Assembly: GCF_023228785.1 (NCBI RefSeq) | Contig: NZ_JALOAN010000003.1 | Location: 29,200 to 93,199, forward strand | DNA length: 64,000 nucleotides | Direction: 5' to 3' | Source of the DNA: Sulfurimonas sp. | Lineage (GTDB): Bacteria > Campylobacterota > Campylobacteria > Campylobacterales > Sulfurimonadaceae | In this document: positions 54,100 through 62,761 of the stretch, in pieces | How positions within the stretch are numbered: the first letter of the stretch is position 1 | Layout: each line of letters starts with the position of its first letter | The notes under the pieces: generated by a model | Databases searched by the model: none | Told to the model about the DNA's origin: nothing | What the model saw: only the letters and a program-made list of their open reading frames with translations | Position numbers and translations under genes: made by a program

Positions 54100-54324
54100 C
54101 TAAACACTTTTAAATAGAGCAACAATAACAGATATATGGACAACAATTCCTATAGCCATCATACTTATTGCAGCACTTTCTTTTTTGTTTTTATCTCTCT
54201 TGCTAACACTAATAACGTCAGAAAATTTTAGAAGTAAGAACCCAAACACTAAAAATCCTATCCACATAAACCATGTTTGAGAGTATGTATTTAAAATAAC
54301 TGCTGAAAAGTCTATGTGATTCAT
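54100..54324 (-). CDS. Small membrane protein, 74 aa
   Basis: Two membrane helices are visible (about residues 15-33 and 50-70) with a basic loop 'KRDKNKKES'. Its start overlaps the RDD gene stop (TAATG), so the two are translated together. Unknown function. Confidence 0.6.
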   Translation of the reverse strand: MNHIDFSAVILNTYSQTWFMWIGFLVFGFLLLKFSDVISVSKRDKNKKESAAISMMAIGIVVHISVIVALFKSV

Positions 54325-54782
54325 TATCCTGAAAAGTTCACATCTTCAGTTGTTAGTTCTTCTCTTACAACAACACTTCCAGCTAATTTATCATGCCAAG
54401 CTTGTTTTTTGCTATCCCATGCAACCCAGAAATAACCTAGCAACAAAGGTATAGCAGATAATATGTATGCAAAATATCTACCTATAGACTGACCTACACT
54501 AAGCGGATCCCCAGTTTTTGCATCCACTACTTTTAGCTTTAACGCCATCTTTCCTGGTGTAGCAGACTTATACTTCCAAAACAACACTGTGGCAACCAAA
54601 GGAAATACATAGTTTATTACAAAATCTGCTGGTCCCATAATAAAAGCATCATTATATAGGAGTTGATCTCCATAGAAAAAATACATCAATGGCATCACTA
54701 TCATCATAAGTATTATTGCATCTATCATTGTTGCACCAAACCTAATCCAAAAACCTGCATATCTCAATTTACTTGTATCCAT
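54324..54782 (-). CDS. RDD-family membrane protein
   Basis: The 152-aa protein starts 'LRYAGFWIRFGATMIDAIILMMIV', a variant of the RDD motif (Arg in the first helix, Asp17 in the same helix), and contains 'KSATPGKMALKLKVVDAKTGDPLSVGQS' and 'LGYFWVAWDSKKQAWHDKLAG', both typical for the family. RDD proteins are small polytopic proteins of mixed or unknown function. It follows the NERD gene by 21 bp. Confidence 0.85.
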   Translation of the reverse strand: MDTSKLRYAGFWIRFGATMIDAIILMMIVMPLMYFFYGDQLLYNDAFIMGPADFVINYVFPLVATVLFWKYKSATPGKMALKLKVVDAKTGDPLSVGQSIGRYFAYILSAIPLLLGYFWVAWDSKKQAWHDKLAGSVVVREELTTEDVNFSG

Positions 54783-54803
54783 TTTACTACTCCTATATTT
54801 AAT

Positions 54804-55604
54804 TTAAATACTCTTTGTATATTTACACCTAGGGTAACTAGAACACCCATAAAACTCACTACCTGCACTTACTCCTCTTTTAGCAACTCTAAACACTAGT
54901 TCACCGCCACACCTAGGGCACTCTGACATATTGTTTTTATAAACAGGTCTCTTTACAGTGCTTCTGACTTCATTTTTACTTCTTAGATGATCTACATGCT
55001 CTCTATGTGTCTTTATTGATCTAGACAGCTTATTGGACTCTATCTCACGTACTAATCTATTCACTTCAATACTTGAAAACACTATCTTATTTTTTGAGTT
55101 TATATATTTAAGCATACCACCTGCATAAACAACATTATGTGGCATATCAGTTTTAAAAGTACTATCACCTACAAAAACTACAAGTGAGAATATTTTATTT
55201 ATATCTATACCAAGCATACTTTCAATGGCTTTAACATGTTTATAGTTTTGATGAAGTGGGTTTTGAAACTTATTTTTATTTTTATAGATAGTTTGGGTCC
55301 ATGTCTTTTGATGCTCATCACCAAATATCCAGCCTTTCATATTTTTAGTCTCTATTACAAATATGCCATATTGGGATACAATAATATGATCTATTTGTGT
55401 AGTTCCATCTTCGGTTTCAACTGTAACATCTTTTAAAACCTTATACTTGTTTTCATCAAGCCTTAGATTTAAAACAATATTAACTAAAGACTCTCCCAGT
55501 AATCCTTTTCCTGCTGAAGATTTAAAGAACAGAATGATAAAGATTATAGGTAATATCCACCATACTTGTAACAATGGAGCTAATAAACTAGATACATCTA
55601 TCAT
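54804..55604 (-). CDS. NERD-domain nuclease-like protein with topoisomerase-type zinc finger
   Basis: The 266-aa protein has one N-terminal membrane helix (about residues 13-28), a NERD domain (about 33-150) with 'KGLLGESLVNIVL', 'TQIDHIIVSQYGIFVIETKNMKGWI' (Asp, then ETK forming a restriction-enzyme-like site), and a C-terminal zinc finger 'CPRCGGELVFR...CSSYPRCKY' (about 229-262) like those of topoisomerase I. NERD is thought to be a nuclease-related fold. It lies 8 bp after the peptidase gene. Confidence 0.88.
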   Translation of the reverse strand: MIDVSSLLAPLLQVWWILPIIFIILFFKSSAGKGLLGESLVNIVLNLRLDENKYKVLKDVTVETEDGTTQIDHIIVSQYGIFVIETKNMKGWIFGDEHQKTWTQTIYKNKNKFQNPLHQNYKHVKAIESMLGIDINKIFSLVVFVGDSTFKTDMPHNVVYAGGMLKYINSKNKIVFSSIEVNRLVREIESNKLSRSIKTHREHVDHLRSKNEVRSTVKRPVYKNNMSECPRCGGELVFRVAKRGVSAGSEFYGCSSYPRCKYTKSI

Positions 55605-55612
55605 TATATGCC

Positions 55613-57133
55613 TTATATATTATTTTTAAGTAATTTTTTTTGTTGCTTTAAAGCTTTTCTATCAGCTTTTCTTCTTTGAGTTCTTGTAAGCTTTGATAAA
55701 TTATGTTTCCTCTTTGATTCTTCTATTGAAAGAAGATGATCACGGTACATATCACCTCCTAACTCTGCTATATTTTTTCGTTTTCTAAAACCGGATTGAA
55801 TTAAATCATCAACTTTGGAATATTCATCCCATATTTCATCAGCATACTCTTCAAGATTTAAATTTAGAGATTGTGGCATCTGAACTATTTCACCGTCTTT
55901 AAGCATAAACTCTGGTAGTAGTAATTTAGAAAAATTAAACTCAAAGTTTTTATACAAATGAGCTTGTTCTATATTTATATTAGATATTTTTCCCAAAGGA
56001 TTTGAATATTCTTTTTCTAAAATAAACTTTAGTGCTGTTTCAAGCTCAAGTTTATACATACTATCAACAGAGTTCAGTGTCATCCTTCCATTAGTAACAC
56101 CAGTAATAATCTTATCTAGTTCATCTTCGATATTAAACTCTGTACTTTCAGCATGTTCTCCAGACAGCCATTGAATAAACATTAAATAAAATGAAGCCCT
56201 ACTAGATCCTCTAGCATGATCATGTATTAAATACTTTACATATTCTGCTTCAGATTTAAAAACACTTTTAATATAATGGTGATTAACTGTACCAAATAAA
56301 AATATAGGCATATTTAACACTAGCCTTGATACAGCACTTACTATTTCAAGGACTTTGATAAAATCTAAACATGGAAAAACTTGGAGTGCATGTCTAATCA
56401 TTATAGTATATTCAGACATTTCACAGTTATTTATATCATTATTTAGCTCTTCTCGCAATTTTTTAATTTCTTCTTTTTCATTTATTTTATATCGCTTTAT
56501 AGTATTAAATTTAAAAAGAATTTCTTGCGCATAAGCATTTGCTTCAATTACTGCTAACATACTTAACGGTACTTCACAGACAGGGTCTGCCATATCAATA
56601 TTAAAAATAGTATCTTTTATTGCTGTTGTTTTATCATAAAGACTATACTGAGCATAAACACCTAACTCTTTATCATAATTAAGCCTATATCCAACTGTAT
56701 ATTCATTTGTTGAACTTTTATGCTTTGTGATTAATTTATGAAGCCTTTCTTCTGCTAAGTTAAGACAAAAAACCTCATACCTATCATCAATGTATTCTTC
56801 ATCATTTTTTTCTCTAATAGCACTATATAGGTTTAGAGTTCTGATATTGTATTCTAGTCCCCATAACGTTGTTGAATGATCTAAAAAATGTGTATACTCA
56901 TGCCACAATATTGAGTGTATATTCATCATGGCGTCAAATTCTTTTTTAGATATTTCACTTGTAGAATTTAGTTTTAATGTTTCCTCTATATCATTTTTGA
57001 AATGACTTCCATATTTATGCAATTCTATACGATAAGAAAGATGGTCATACTCAGCTATATTTGAAGATGATTTGTATATATAGTTTTTTGAAACAGTTCT
57101 TTGTTCTTTTTCAGATTGATATTTTGTCATCAT
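55613..57133 (-). CDS. Predicted HExxH zinc metallopeptidase, 506 aa
   Basis: Family not recognised, but 'LWHEYTHFLDH' at about residues 76-86 contains HEYTH, the HExxH zinc-peptidase motif, with a nearby downstream acidic segment. There are no membrane helices or signal peptide. The C-terminal tail (about 455-506) is strongly basic ('RRKADRKALKQQKKLL'). It begins by ATGA overlap with the YobI-type NTPase gene, so the two are probably a functional pair. The fold and substrate are unknown. Confidence 0.65.
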   Translation of the reverse strand: MMTKYQSEKEQRTVSKNYIYKSSSNIAEYDHLSYRIELHKYGSHFKNDIEETLKLNSTSEISKKEFDAMMNIHSILWHEYTHFLDHSTTLWGLEYNIRTLNLYSAIREKNDEEYIDDRYEVFCLNLAEERLHKLITKHKSSTNEYTVGYRLNYDKELGVYAQYSLYDKTTAIKDTIFNIDMADPVCEVPLSMLAVIEANAYAQEILFKFNTIKRYKINEKEEIKKLREELNNDINNCEMSEYTIMIRHALQVFPCLDFIKVLEIVSAVSRLVLNMPIFLFGTVNHHYIKSVFKSEAEYVKYLIHDHARGSSRASFYLMFIQWLSGEHAESTEFNIEDELDKIITGVTNGRMTLNSVDSMYKLELETALKFILEKEYSNPLGKISNINIEQAHLYKNFEFNFSKLLLPEFMLKDGEIVQMPQSLNLNLEEYADEIWDEYSKVDDLIQSGFRKRKNIAELGGDMYRDHLLSIEESKRKHNLSKLTRTQRRKADRKALKQQKKLLKNNI

Positions 57134-60100
57134 TTCACTTTAGTTCTTATTCTTAATCTACCAGCAGATTGACCACTCATTGGAACAAAACTCTTTATAA
57201 ATCTTTTTGCATCAAGTACAACTGCTAGTGCTTCATTTAACTCGTTATTTTCTAAATCAAATTGTTTTTGAGTGATTATCTTTTCAAATTGTCCGCCTAG
57301 CATTGAAACAAGTTCTATAGCCTGTTCCTCTTCTAGAAAACTCACTTGATTAATTATGAGCTCAACTTTATCAGTATGTTCTATCAGCGACATAGACAAT
57401 ACATACTTTAAAAACTCAAAGTCAATTTTAAAATCAACCAATTCCAATTCCATAAAACTAAATAACTCTAATTTTGAACTATTTTTTAGTTTTGAAGAGT
57501 TTAATAATAAATCTAAATCTTTACGTCCTAAATCATAATCAGCTTTTTCTTTTAAGAAACCATCTACATTGTTTTCAATAAGAAGAATATGTAGGTTATC
57601 AACATTATTTGTCAATTCTTTTAAATTGTTATAATTGTTTGGCTCTGTACACAAATAATTAGACATTACAATAGTCTTAAGCTTTTCTGTATTGAAATCT
57701 CCGATGTCAAGATCATTCCAGCATCTATTAGAAGTCTCTCTGTATAACTTAAGATTCTCATTTGTCAAATTACTTTTAAAATACAGCGAATATCTAAAAT
57801 CTCTTAAGAACTCTTCGTTTTCTTCATAACCATTAACGTCTAATAAACTTTGTTTTCTTAATGTTTCAACGACTTCTTTCTCATTTAAATAACCTACAAC
57901 ATACTCCGGAATAGAGTTTTCATTTTCACTATACACAGTTAATACATTTTTCCAACTAGGCTTTACTTTTCGATACTTAAATAAATGTTCCCAAGAAATT
58001 GCATCAACAAATTCCACATCTTCAAATACATTTTCCATCTGCTCTATAACAACTTGTCTATAGTGGTCTTCGAGCCTGTGATTATCTATTATACTTTTTA
58101 TTGCACTATCCGTCTCAGAGTGTTTAAAAGTCATATATACATCAGCAATAAATAGGTTAATTTCTTCATCAATGTATTCTATAACTTTCTTATTTGGAAG
58201 TTCTGATAAATTTGAATAGGTTGTTGATCCTTCATATCCAGAATAGTCACCTTTGTAATAGCTACATATTTTTTGAAGTGAAAATAGATTTATTAAATAT
58301 AAATCATTATCATATATGAATTTAAAAAGTACTTTTTCTTCGTCACTATTAGGCATAGAAATATTTTCGACTCTAGCTTTAGTACGTTTAATATAGTCTT
58401 GTACTTTTTTTATTGGTAATTTTTTTTCTGTGACAAATCGAATAAAATTTGACATCTCATTTATATGCGTCGTAATACTATTTGTCGACTCATTTGTCTT
58501 AATGATATCCTCTAAATCTGCATACATAAATAATAAATATAGGAGTTCATCTTCATCAACATAGTCAATAAGTGTCATACTAACTAAGTCATTCCATAAA
58601 TCATTTTTGATATGCGCTAATTCTTTTACGAAGGTAGACTTATCTGTTTCTGGCAATCTAAGATATAAGTATATAAAGTTATTAATATTTTCTTTTTGTT
58701 TTTTTAAAAGGTCCAATAGTGCGCTATATTTGTCAGAATATTGTTCTCGATTCTTAACAAGATATTCAACAAGACTAATATTTAATACACTTTCTTTTTT
58801 AAAGTCATTCAAGGATAGTTTTTTAACTATAGAATCAACTTTACTTAATACGATGTTAGGATCTGTATCTTTAGAACTTTTTACACTTCTAACAAAATCT
58901 ATTTCAATTTCTGACAGATCATGAACCAAAGAAATATATGATGGATAATCCGTTGAGATATGCCCTCGTGATACTAAATAGAGTAGTATTTCACTTTCTT
59001 TGATTGACTTTGGAATATGTTCGCTTGCACTATCTTCATCAACTAGTTGATTAATAGTCATACTCTTAAGAGCATTTTTTTCTTTGATTAATAACTCTAT
59101 GTCTTCTTTTAGAGCCTTTTGTTTTATTGCTTTCTTATTTTGTATAAAATCCATTTTTTCGTCATATTTCAATGAGGTTTTACTTAAACTTATAATGTTA
59201 TTAGAATTTACATAAACTGTTTGACCATTAGTTCTAGAGCATTGCAATCTTTCCTCATTAATTTCAAGTAAATCTTTTAATAGCTTTTCGTTCTTTGAAA
59301 TATTTTCTATGCTTTCATATTTTTCATTTAAGAGTATCTGATTTATATTATTTTTCTGCCCAATATCAAGCATAAGATACTTATTTAACTCTTCTATATT
59401 TTCTAAATAGTATTCCTCTGAATTATTGAGTTGATCTCTAATAGTTTGAATTTTTTGGTTCAAATTTTCTACTGATGCACTCAAAAACTTATCTTTTGTT
59501 TTATGAATTAATGTATATAAATCACCATCTCTTTTATGTAACTTAGAAAAATCATCAGGATGAAAATTCTTATATATAATTATTGAGAAAAGTTTTTCAA
59601 GATCTATATCTATTTTTTTATCAATTTTTTTATAAAACAACTTATGAAAATATACTAAAAACTCATTAATAATATTTGTTAGAACCCTCATATCATTTAT
59701 GAATATAGAAACATCATATATATAGTTATTTGAGAAGTGCTTTCTTAACCCTAAGTTTCGAATCATTTTATCAATCATCTCGTAAGAATTTTCAGAATTA
59801 ATAAAGGGGATTACTGGAATTATTAAATCAAAAAATTTAACTCTATCCTCATTTGAAAACATATCTTCTTTAACTGCATAAATAAATGACACTTTTTGTT
59901 TAACTTGGGAGCTGCTATTAATTTGATTATTCAGTTCTCTTAAATTAACAAAAATTTCTGGTTTTTCAAATCTATCAAGATCTTCAATAAGTATAACATC
60001 TATATTTGTAGCTTCAAAAAAGTACAATATTTCATCAATGTTATGATTCAATACAGAGCTGTTTTCATCTGAGAAGATAAGTTCTACATTTTTAAAAGCA

Positions 60101-60810
60101 ATTTTACTAAGGTTGAGTCTTCTAAAATAATACACAATATCTGTAATGTTTTTCATACTCAAATATATCACTAAAAATGAAAGAGGAAACATCAATATTA
60201 TGTATAAAGATTCTATATATTTTAAACTTGAAAATATCGACTTAATCACATAAAAGTTATAAAATATCACAATAGATGCAATCCATAAAAATATATCTAA
60301 GACTTTACTTTTTATTGCGTCTTTATTGATTTTTGCAATTCTGCTAAATTTAGAAAGCGGTATTTGGTCTTTATCAACACTATAAATGAGCTGCTGTAAA
60401 ATTGTTTTCTCTATGGTATTAATATTTGTAATAGAAGTATTACAATGAAGCTTTTTGACAACATCATGTGTATCTTTACCTTCATCCAGTGTGCTTTCTT
60501 GTGTCTCATCTGATTCATTTTTAACTTGAACATCTTCTTTACCAATAATTTCACAAAATGATGCCATAGAAATAGTGACTATCTTTTTTCTATTTTCTTC
60601 TTTTTTATCGATATTGTATTTTTTAAAAGCATTTAATATGGTACTTTTTCCAGCACCATAAGGACCTGATAAAGCAATGTTTTTTGTATCTTCACGTTCT
60701 GCTGTTGCATGATCTAATAATGCTATATAGAGTTCGTTTTCTGTATTCTTCTCATTGGGTGTCAAGCTTTTAATGTTACCAATAAGTGTTGTGTAATCAT
60801 TTTCTACCAA
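57130..60810 (-). CDS. YobI-type membrane P-loop NTPase, 1226 aa
   Basis: The protein starts 'YTTLIGNIKSLTPNEKNTENELYIALLDHA' and has Walker A 'ALSGPYGAGKSTIL' (about residue 44), two membrane helices (about 172-218), Walker B 'VILIEDLDRFEKPEIFVNLRELN' (about 275) and a long helical C-terminal region of ~850 residues. This matches the YobI-like ATPase family, related to KAP and STAND NTPases. The start is a TTG at 60810 with AAGG upstream. Such large NTPases often act as sensors in phage defence. It is the first gene of the seven-gene operon. Confidence 0.8.
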   Translation of the reverse strand: MVENDYTTLIGNIKSLTPNEKNTENELYIALLDHATAEREDTKNIALSGPYGAGKSTILNAFKKYNIDKKEENRKKIVTISMASFCEIIGKEDVQVKNESDETQESTLDEGKDTHDVVKKLHCNTSITNINTIEKTILQQLIYSVDKDQIPLSKFSRIAKINKDAIKSKVLDIFLWIASIVIFYNFYVIKSIFSSLKYIESLYIILMFPLSFLVIYLSMKNITDIVYYFRRLNLSKIAFKNVELIFSDENSSVLNHNIDEILYFFEATNIDVILIEDLDRFEKPEIFVNLRELNNQINSSSQVKQKVSFIYAVKEDMFSNEDRVKFFDLIIPVIPFINSENSYEMIDKMIRNLGLRKHFSNNYIYDVSIFINDMRVLTNIINEFLVYFHKLFYKKIDKKIDIDLEKLFSIIIYKNFHPDDFSKLHKRDGDLYTLIHKTKDKFLSASVENLNQKIQTIRDQLNNSEEYYLENIEELNKYLMLDIGQKNNINQILLNEKYESIENISKNEKLLKDLLEINEERLQCSRTNGQTVYVNSNNIISLSKTSLKYDEKMDFIQNKKAIKQKALKEDIELLIKEKNALKSMTINQLVDEDSASEHIPKSIKESEILLYLVSRGHISTDYPSYISLVHDLSEIEIDFVRSVKSSKDTDPNIVLSKVDSIVKKLSLNDFKKESVLNISLVEYLVKNREQYSDKYSALLDLLKKQKENINNFIYLYLRLPETDKSTFVKELAHIKNDLWNDLVSMTLIDYVDEDELLYLLFMYADLEDIIKTNESTNSITTHINEMSNFIRFVTEKKLPIKKVQDYIKRTKARVENISMPNSDEEKVLFKFIYDNDLYLINLFSLQKICSYYKGDYSGYEGSTTYSNLSELPNKKVIEYIDEEINLFIADVYMTFKHSETDSAIKSIIDNHRLEDHYRQVVIEQMENVFEDVEFVDAISWEHLFKYRKVKPSWKNVLTVYSENENSIPEYVVGYLNEKEVVETLRKQSLLDVNGYEENEEFLRDFRYSLYFKSNLTNENLKLYRETSNRCWNDLDIGDFNTEKLKTIVMSNYLCTEPNNYNNLKELTNNVDNLHILLIENNVDGFLKEKADYDLGRKDLDLLLNSSKLKNSSKLELFSFMELELVDFKIDFEFLKYVLSMSLIEHTDKVELIINQVSFLEEEQAIELVSMLGGQFEKIITQKQFDLENNELNEALAVVLDAKRFIKSFVPMSGQSAGRLRIRTKVK

Positions 60811-60836
60811 ATATACAGCCTTATCTGAATTTTCTA

Positions 60837-60860
60837 ATTATTATAAAATTTTATAATAAT
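60837..60860. promoter_or_regulatory. 24-bp perfect A/T palindrome upstream of the YobI operon
   Basis: ATTATTATAAAA/TTTTATAATAAT is a perfect palindrome 27 bp from the YobI start and between it and the convergent-end of the TnsE-like gene on the same strand. It contains TATAAT on both strands. It may be the operon's operator/promoter or the terminator of tnsE. Confidence 0.45.
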
Positions 60861-60915
60861 ATATTTTATCAAATGACAACTAAAAATGCTTTTAGAATTA
60901 GAAATAATAAAATAA

Positions 60916-62670
60916 TCACTCAAATATGTTTTTTACTTTCAAAGATTCAAATACATTCTCAAAACGCTTTGTCATATCACCCCATTTATGCTTATATTGT
61001 GCAGATTTTCTAACAGGAAAAGGCTTTTTGCGCTTATTGAAGTGCCCTTTATTTATTGCAATGACTCGCTTAATGTCTTCTAGCATTATCTGATTTACAG
61101 CGCCCTCAGTTTGAAATACAATTCCTTTAAATTTGTCACTCTCTACTTTACGTATAACCTCTATAATGTAAAAAGGCTTTAACCCATCTATCTTTATTTT
61201 TATAATTAGTAGTTTTCTATATCCAGCTCTAGATCTTCCAATACCAGAACCTTTGATATAACCAGAAGCCCAATATTTACTTCCATCAAGGTTTATATGA
61301 TCTTGACTAAATGAAGCGTATACCAACTGATCATGCTCAACAGCAAAGTCATCTATATATTTTATGCTTTTGATAGTACCTTTACTTATTAATTCATTTA
61401 GTGAATTTTCTATTTCTAGTGCGTAATCTAACCTAGGAGGATTTTCGTCAACTACATATTTTGTCATAGCAACTTTTTCTGAATCTTTAGTGCCAGATAA
61501 TTTTCCAGAAGATGCAGTTTTTACATCTTTTTTTTCTTGTTTATAGGATGTTGCTTGTGTATCATCAACTTGGATCTCTTCTTCAACCTCAAAGTCCAGT
61601 TCATCGTTATCAGGCTTAGTTTCAGATACTATGTATTTTACGCCAGCGTTTGAACCTGGGTTTCTATCATGTTTAATTGTAGTCTGTTCATTTATCTGGT
61701 TTTGATTTAGAGGATATTTTTGTTGTTGTTCATCATTTGATTCATCATCATTAGATTTCTCAGTAGAATCTTCTTTTAACATATCTGCATTTCTTTTGCC
61801 TGTAAATTTATAACTCTTCTCAGATGGTGCTTTAGGATCATATATTCTTTGAATATAAAATGTATGTTCATCTAGCCATACACCGCTTGCACTAAATGAG
61901 ATATTTTCTGGATGATATGGGAGTACTTGTAAATGTCTTTCATTTAAAGCACTATTTCCCTCTAATCCTCCCCAGATCTTTGATATACTTGCTCTAGACT
62001 TTTTATTGCAAGATAAATGTGCTAAAAAAGCCATGGTTTCAACTTCTAATAGTTTATCAAGATGGACTGTGTATTTATTATCCGTACAGCTATAACCTTT
62101 AAGATATTTATCCACTACAGAATCTAAATCATGCAATAATAAATCATTTCTTATTAGTTTATTTCTCGGGACATAAGTACTCATAAGTAATTCCATAGAT
62201 GAAACAATATACCTAATTCCACTTTCTGAGATAAATTCTGTGAAGCTAGAGCCATAATACTTGTCATCATCTATAGTCTTTTTATCATTATCAAGTTCTA
62301 CAGGTATTAGTTTTGATCTATTTCCATTTTGACGTTTTATATACCTAACACTCTTAGCTGGGTTCTTTTTTAAATTAAATGATAGAGGAATTTTCTCTTC
62401 ATAATGTTTATAGTTCTTCCAGTAACTCTCTTGACGAACCTTATTTTGCCAAATAGTTCCTATTCTTACAGTACTCAATTCTGGAAGTCCGACTAAACTA
62501 CTTACGGAAGGGGTTTTTATACTATTGTTTTCTATTTTATTTAAGGTGACTTTGACTAATGGAATATCAACTGCAAAACTATGGTTTTTAATTACACCAC
62601 CGTATTTTGTAACAACATATAATTCATTATCTACTGGAAGACTATCAATTTCAACTGTTCCATCATTCAT
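60916..62670 (-). CDS. tnsE: TnsE-like transposition protein
   Basis: Tn7 TnsE directs insertion into replicating or conjugating DNA. The ~584-aa protein has a diverged N-terminal part, an acidic low-complexity middle (about 310-400) and a C-terminal domain with 'GSGIGRSRAGYRKLLIIKI', 'FYIIEVIRKVESDKFKGIVFQTEG' and 'INKGHFNKRKK', which lines up by eye with 'GRSRLHL...FVLLEVDASDGVKMLSTKVLSG' of Tn7 TnsE. I chose the ATG at 62670 with AAAGGTG upstream; the frame runs into the end repeats to 62718. It sits at the right end reading inward, apart from the other tns genes. Confidence 0.75.
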   Translation of the reverse strand: MNDGTVEIDSLPVDNELYVVTKYGGVIKNHSFAVDIPLVKVTLNKIENNSIKTPSVSSLVGLPELSTVRIGTIWQNKVRQESYWKNYKHYEEKIPLSFNLKKNPAKSVRYIKRQNGNRSKLIPVELDNDKKTIDDDKYYGSSFTEFISESGIRYIVSSMELLMSTYVPRNKLIRNDLLLHDLDSVVDKYLKGYSCTDNKYTVHLDKLLEVETMAFLAHLSCNKKSRASISKIWGGLEGNSALNERHLQVLPYHPENISFSASGVWLDEHTFYIQRIYDPKAPSEKSYKFTGKRNADMLKEDSTEKSNDDESNDEQQQKYPLNQNQINEQTTIKHDRNPGSNAGVKYIVSETKPDNDELDFEVEEEIQVDDTQATSYKQEKKDVKTASSGKLSGTKDSEKVAMTKYVVDENPPRLDYALEIENSLNELISKGTIKSIKYIDDFAVEHDQLVYASFSQDHINLDGSKYWASGYIKGSGIGRSRAGYRKLLIIKIKIDGLKPFYIIEVIRKVESDKFKGIVFQTEGAVNQIMLEDIKRVIAINKGHFNKRKKPFPVRKSAQYKHKWGDMTKRFENVFESLKVKNIFE

Positions 62671-62710
62671 GATGACACCTTTTGTTGGTAATTTAAAGAG
62701 CTTAAAGTAT

Positions 62711-62750
62711 TGTAGCAAGGTTTAGTGGAAAGTAGCAAGGTTTGATGGAA
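62711..62750. repeat. Right-end TnsB-type binding sites
   Basis: On the minus strand TTCCATCAAACCTTGCTACT (62750-62731) and TTCCACTAAACCTTGCTACA (62730-62711) are abutting 20-bp direct repeats, inverted relative to the left-end sites. The close packing is characteristic of Tn7 right ends. Confidence 0.88.
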
Positions 62751-62756
62751 ATGACA

Positions 62757-62761
62757 AACCT
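62757..62761. repeat. Target-site duplication, right copy (AACCT)
   Basis: Identical to 25601-25605 and directly after the TGACA end at 62752-62756. Confidence 0.95.

Larger units (their letters stand above)
25606..62756. mobile_element. Complete Tn7-like transposon inserted in comM, 37,151 bp
   Basis: The ends read TGTCATTTCCACTAAACT on the left and, on the complementary strand, TGTCATTTCCATCAAACC on the right, so they are inverted repeats of the 5'-TGT...ACA-3' Tn7 class. Both sides are flanked by AACCT. The left end carries tnsA, tnsB, tnsC, tniQ and a Cys-rich gene; the right end carries a TnsE-like gene. comM is a known attachment gene of one branch of Tn7-like elements, including the Tn6022/AbaR group of Acinetobacter. 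The cargo is described in separate entries and is mostly on the minus strand. Confidence 0.95.

Noticed and set aside
54663..54899. His/Cys-rich plus-strand frame
   Set aside because: Low-complexity antisense of RDD and NERD genes.
31791..62710. CRISPR array or cas genes carried by the Tn7-like element
   Set aside because: I found no regularly spaced repeats and no Cas-like proteins; targeting is explained by TniQ and comM.
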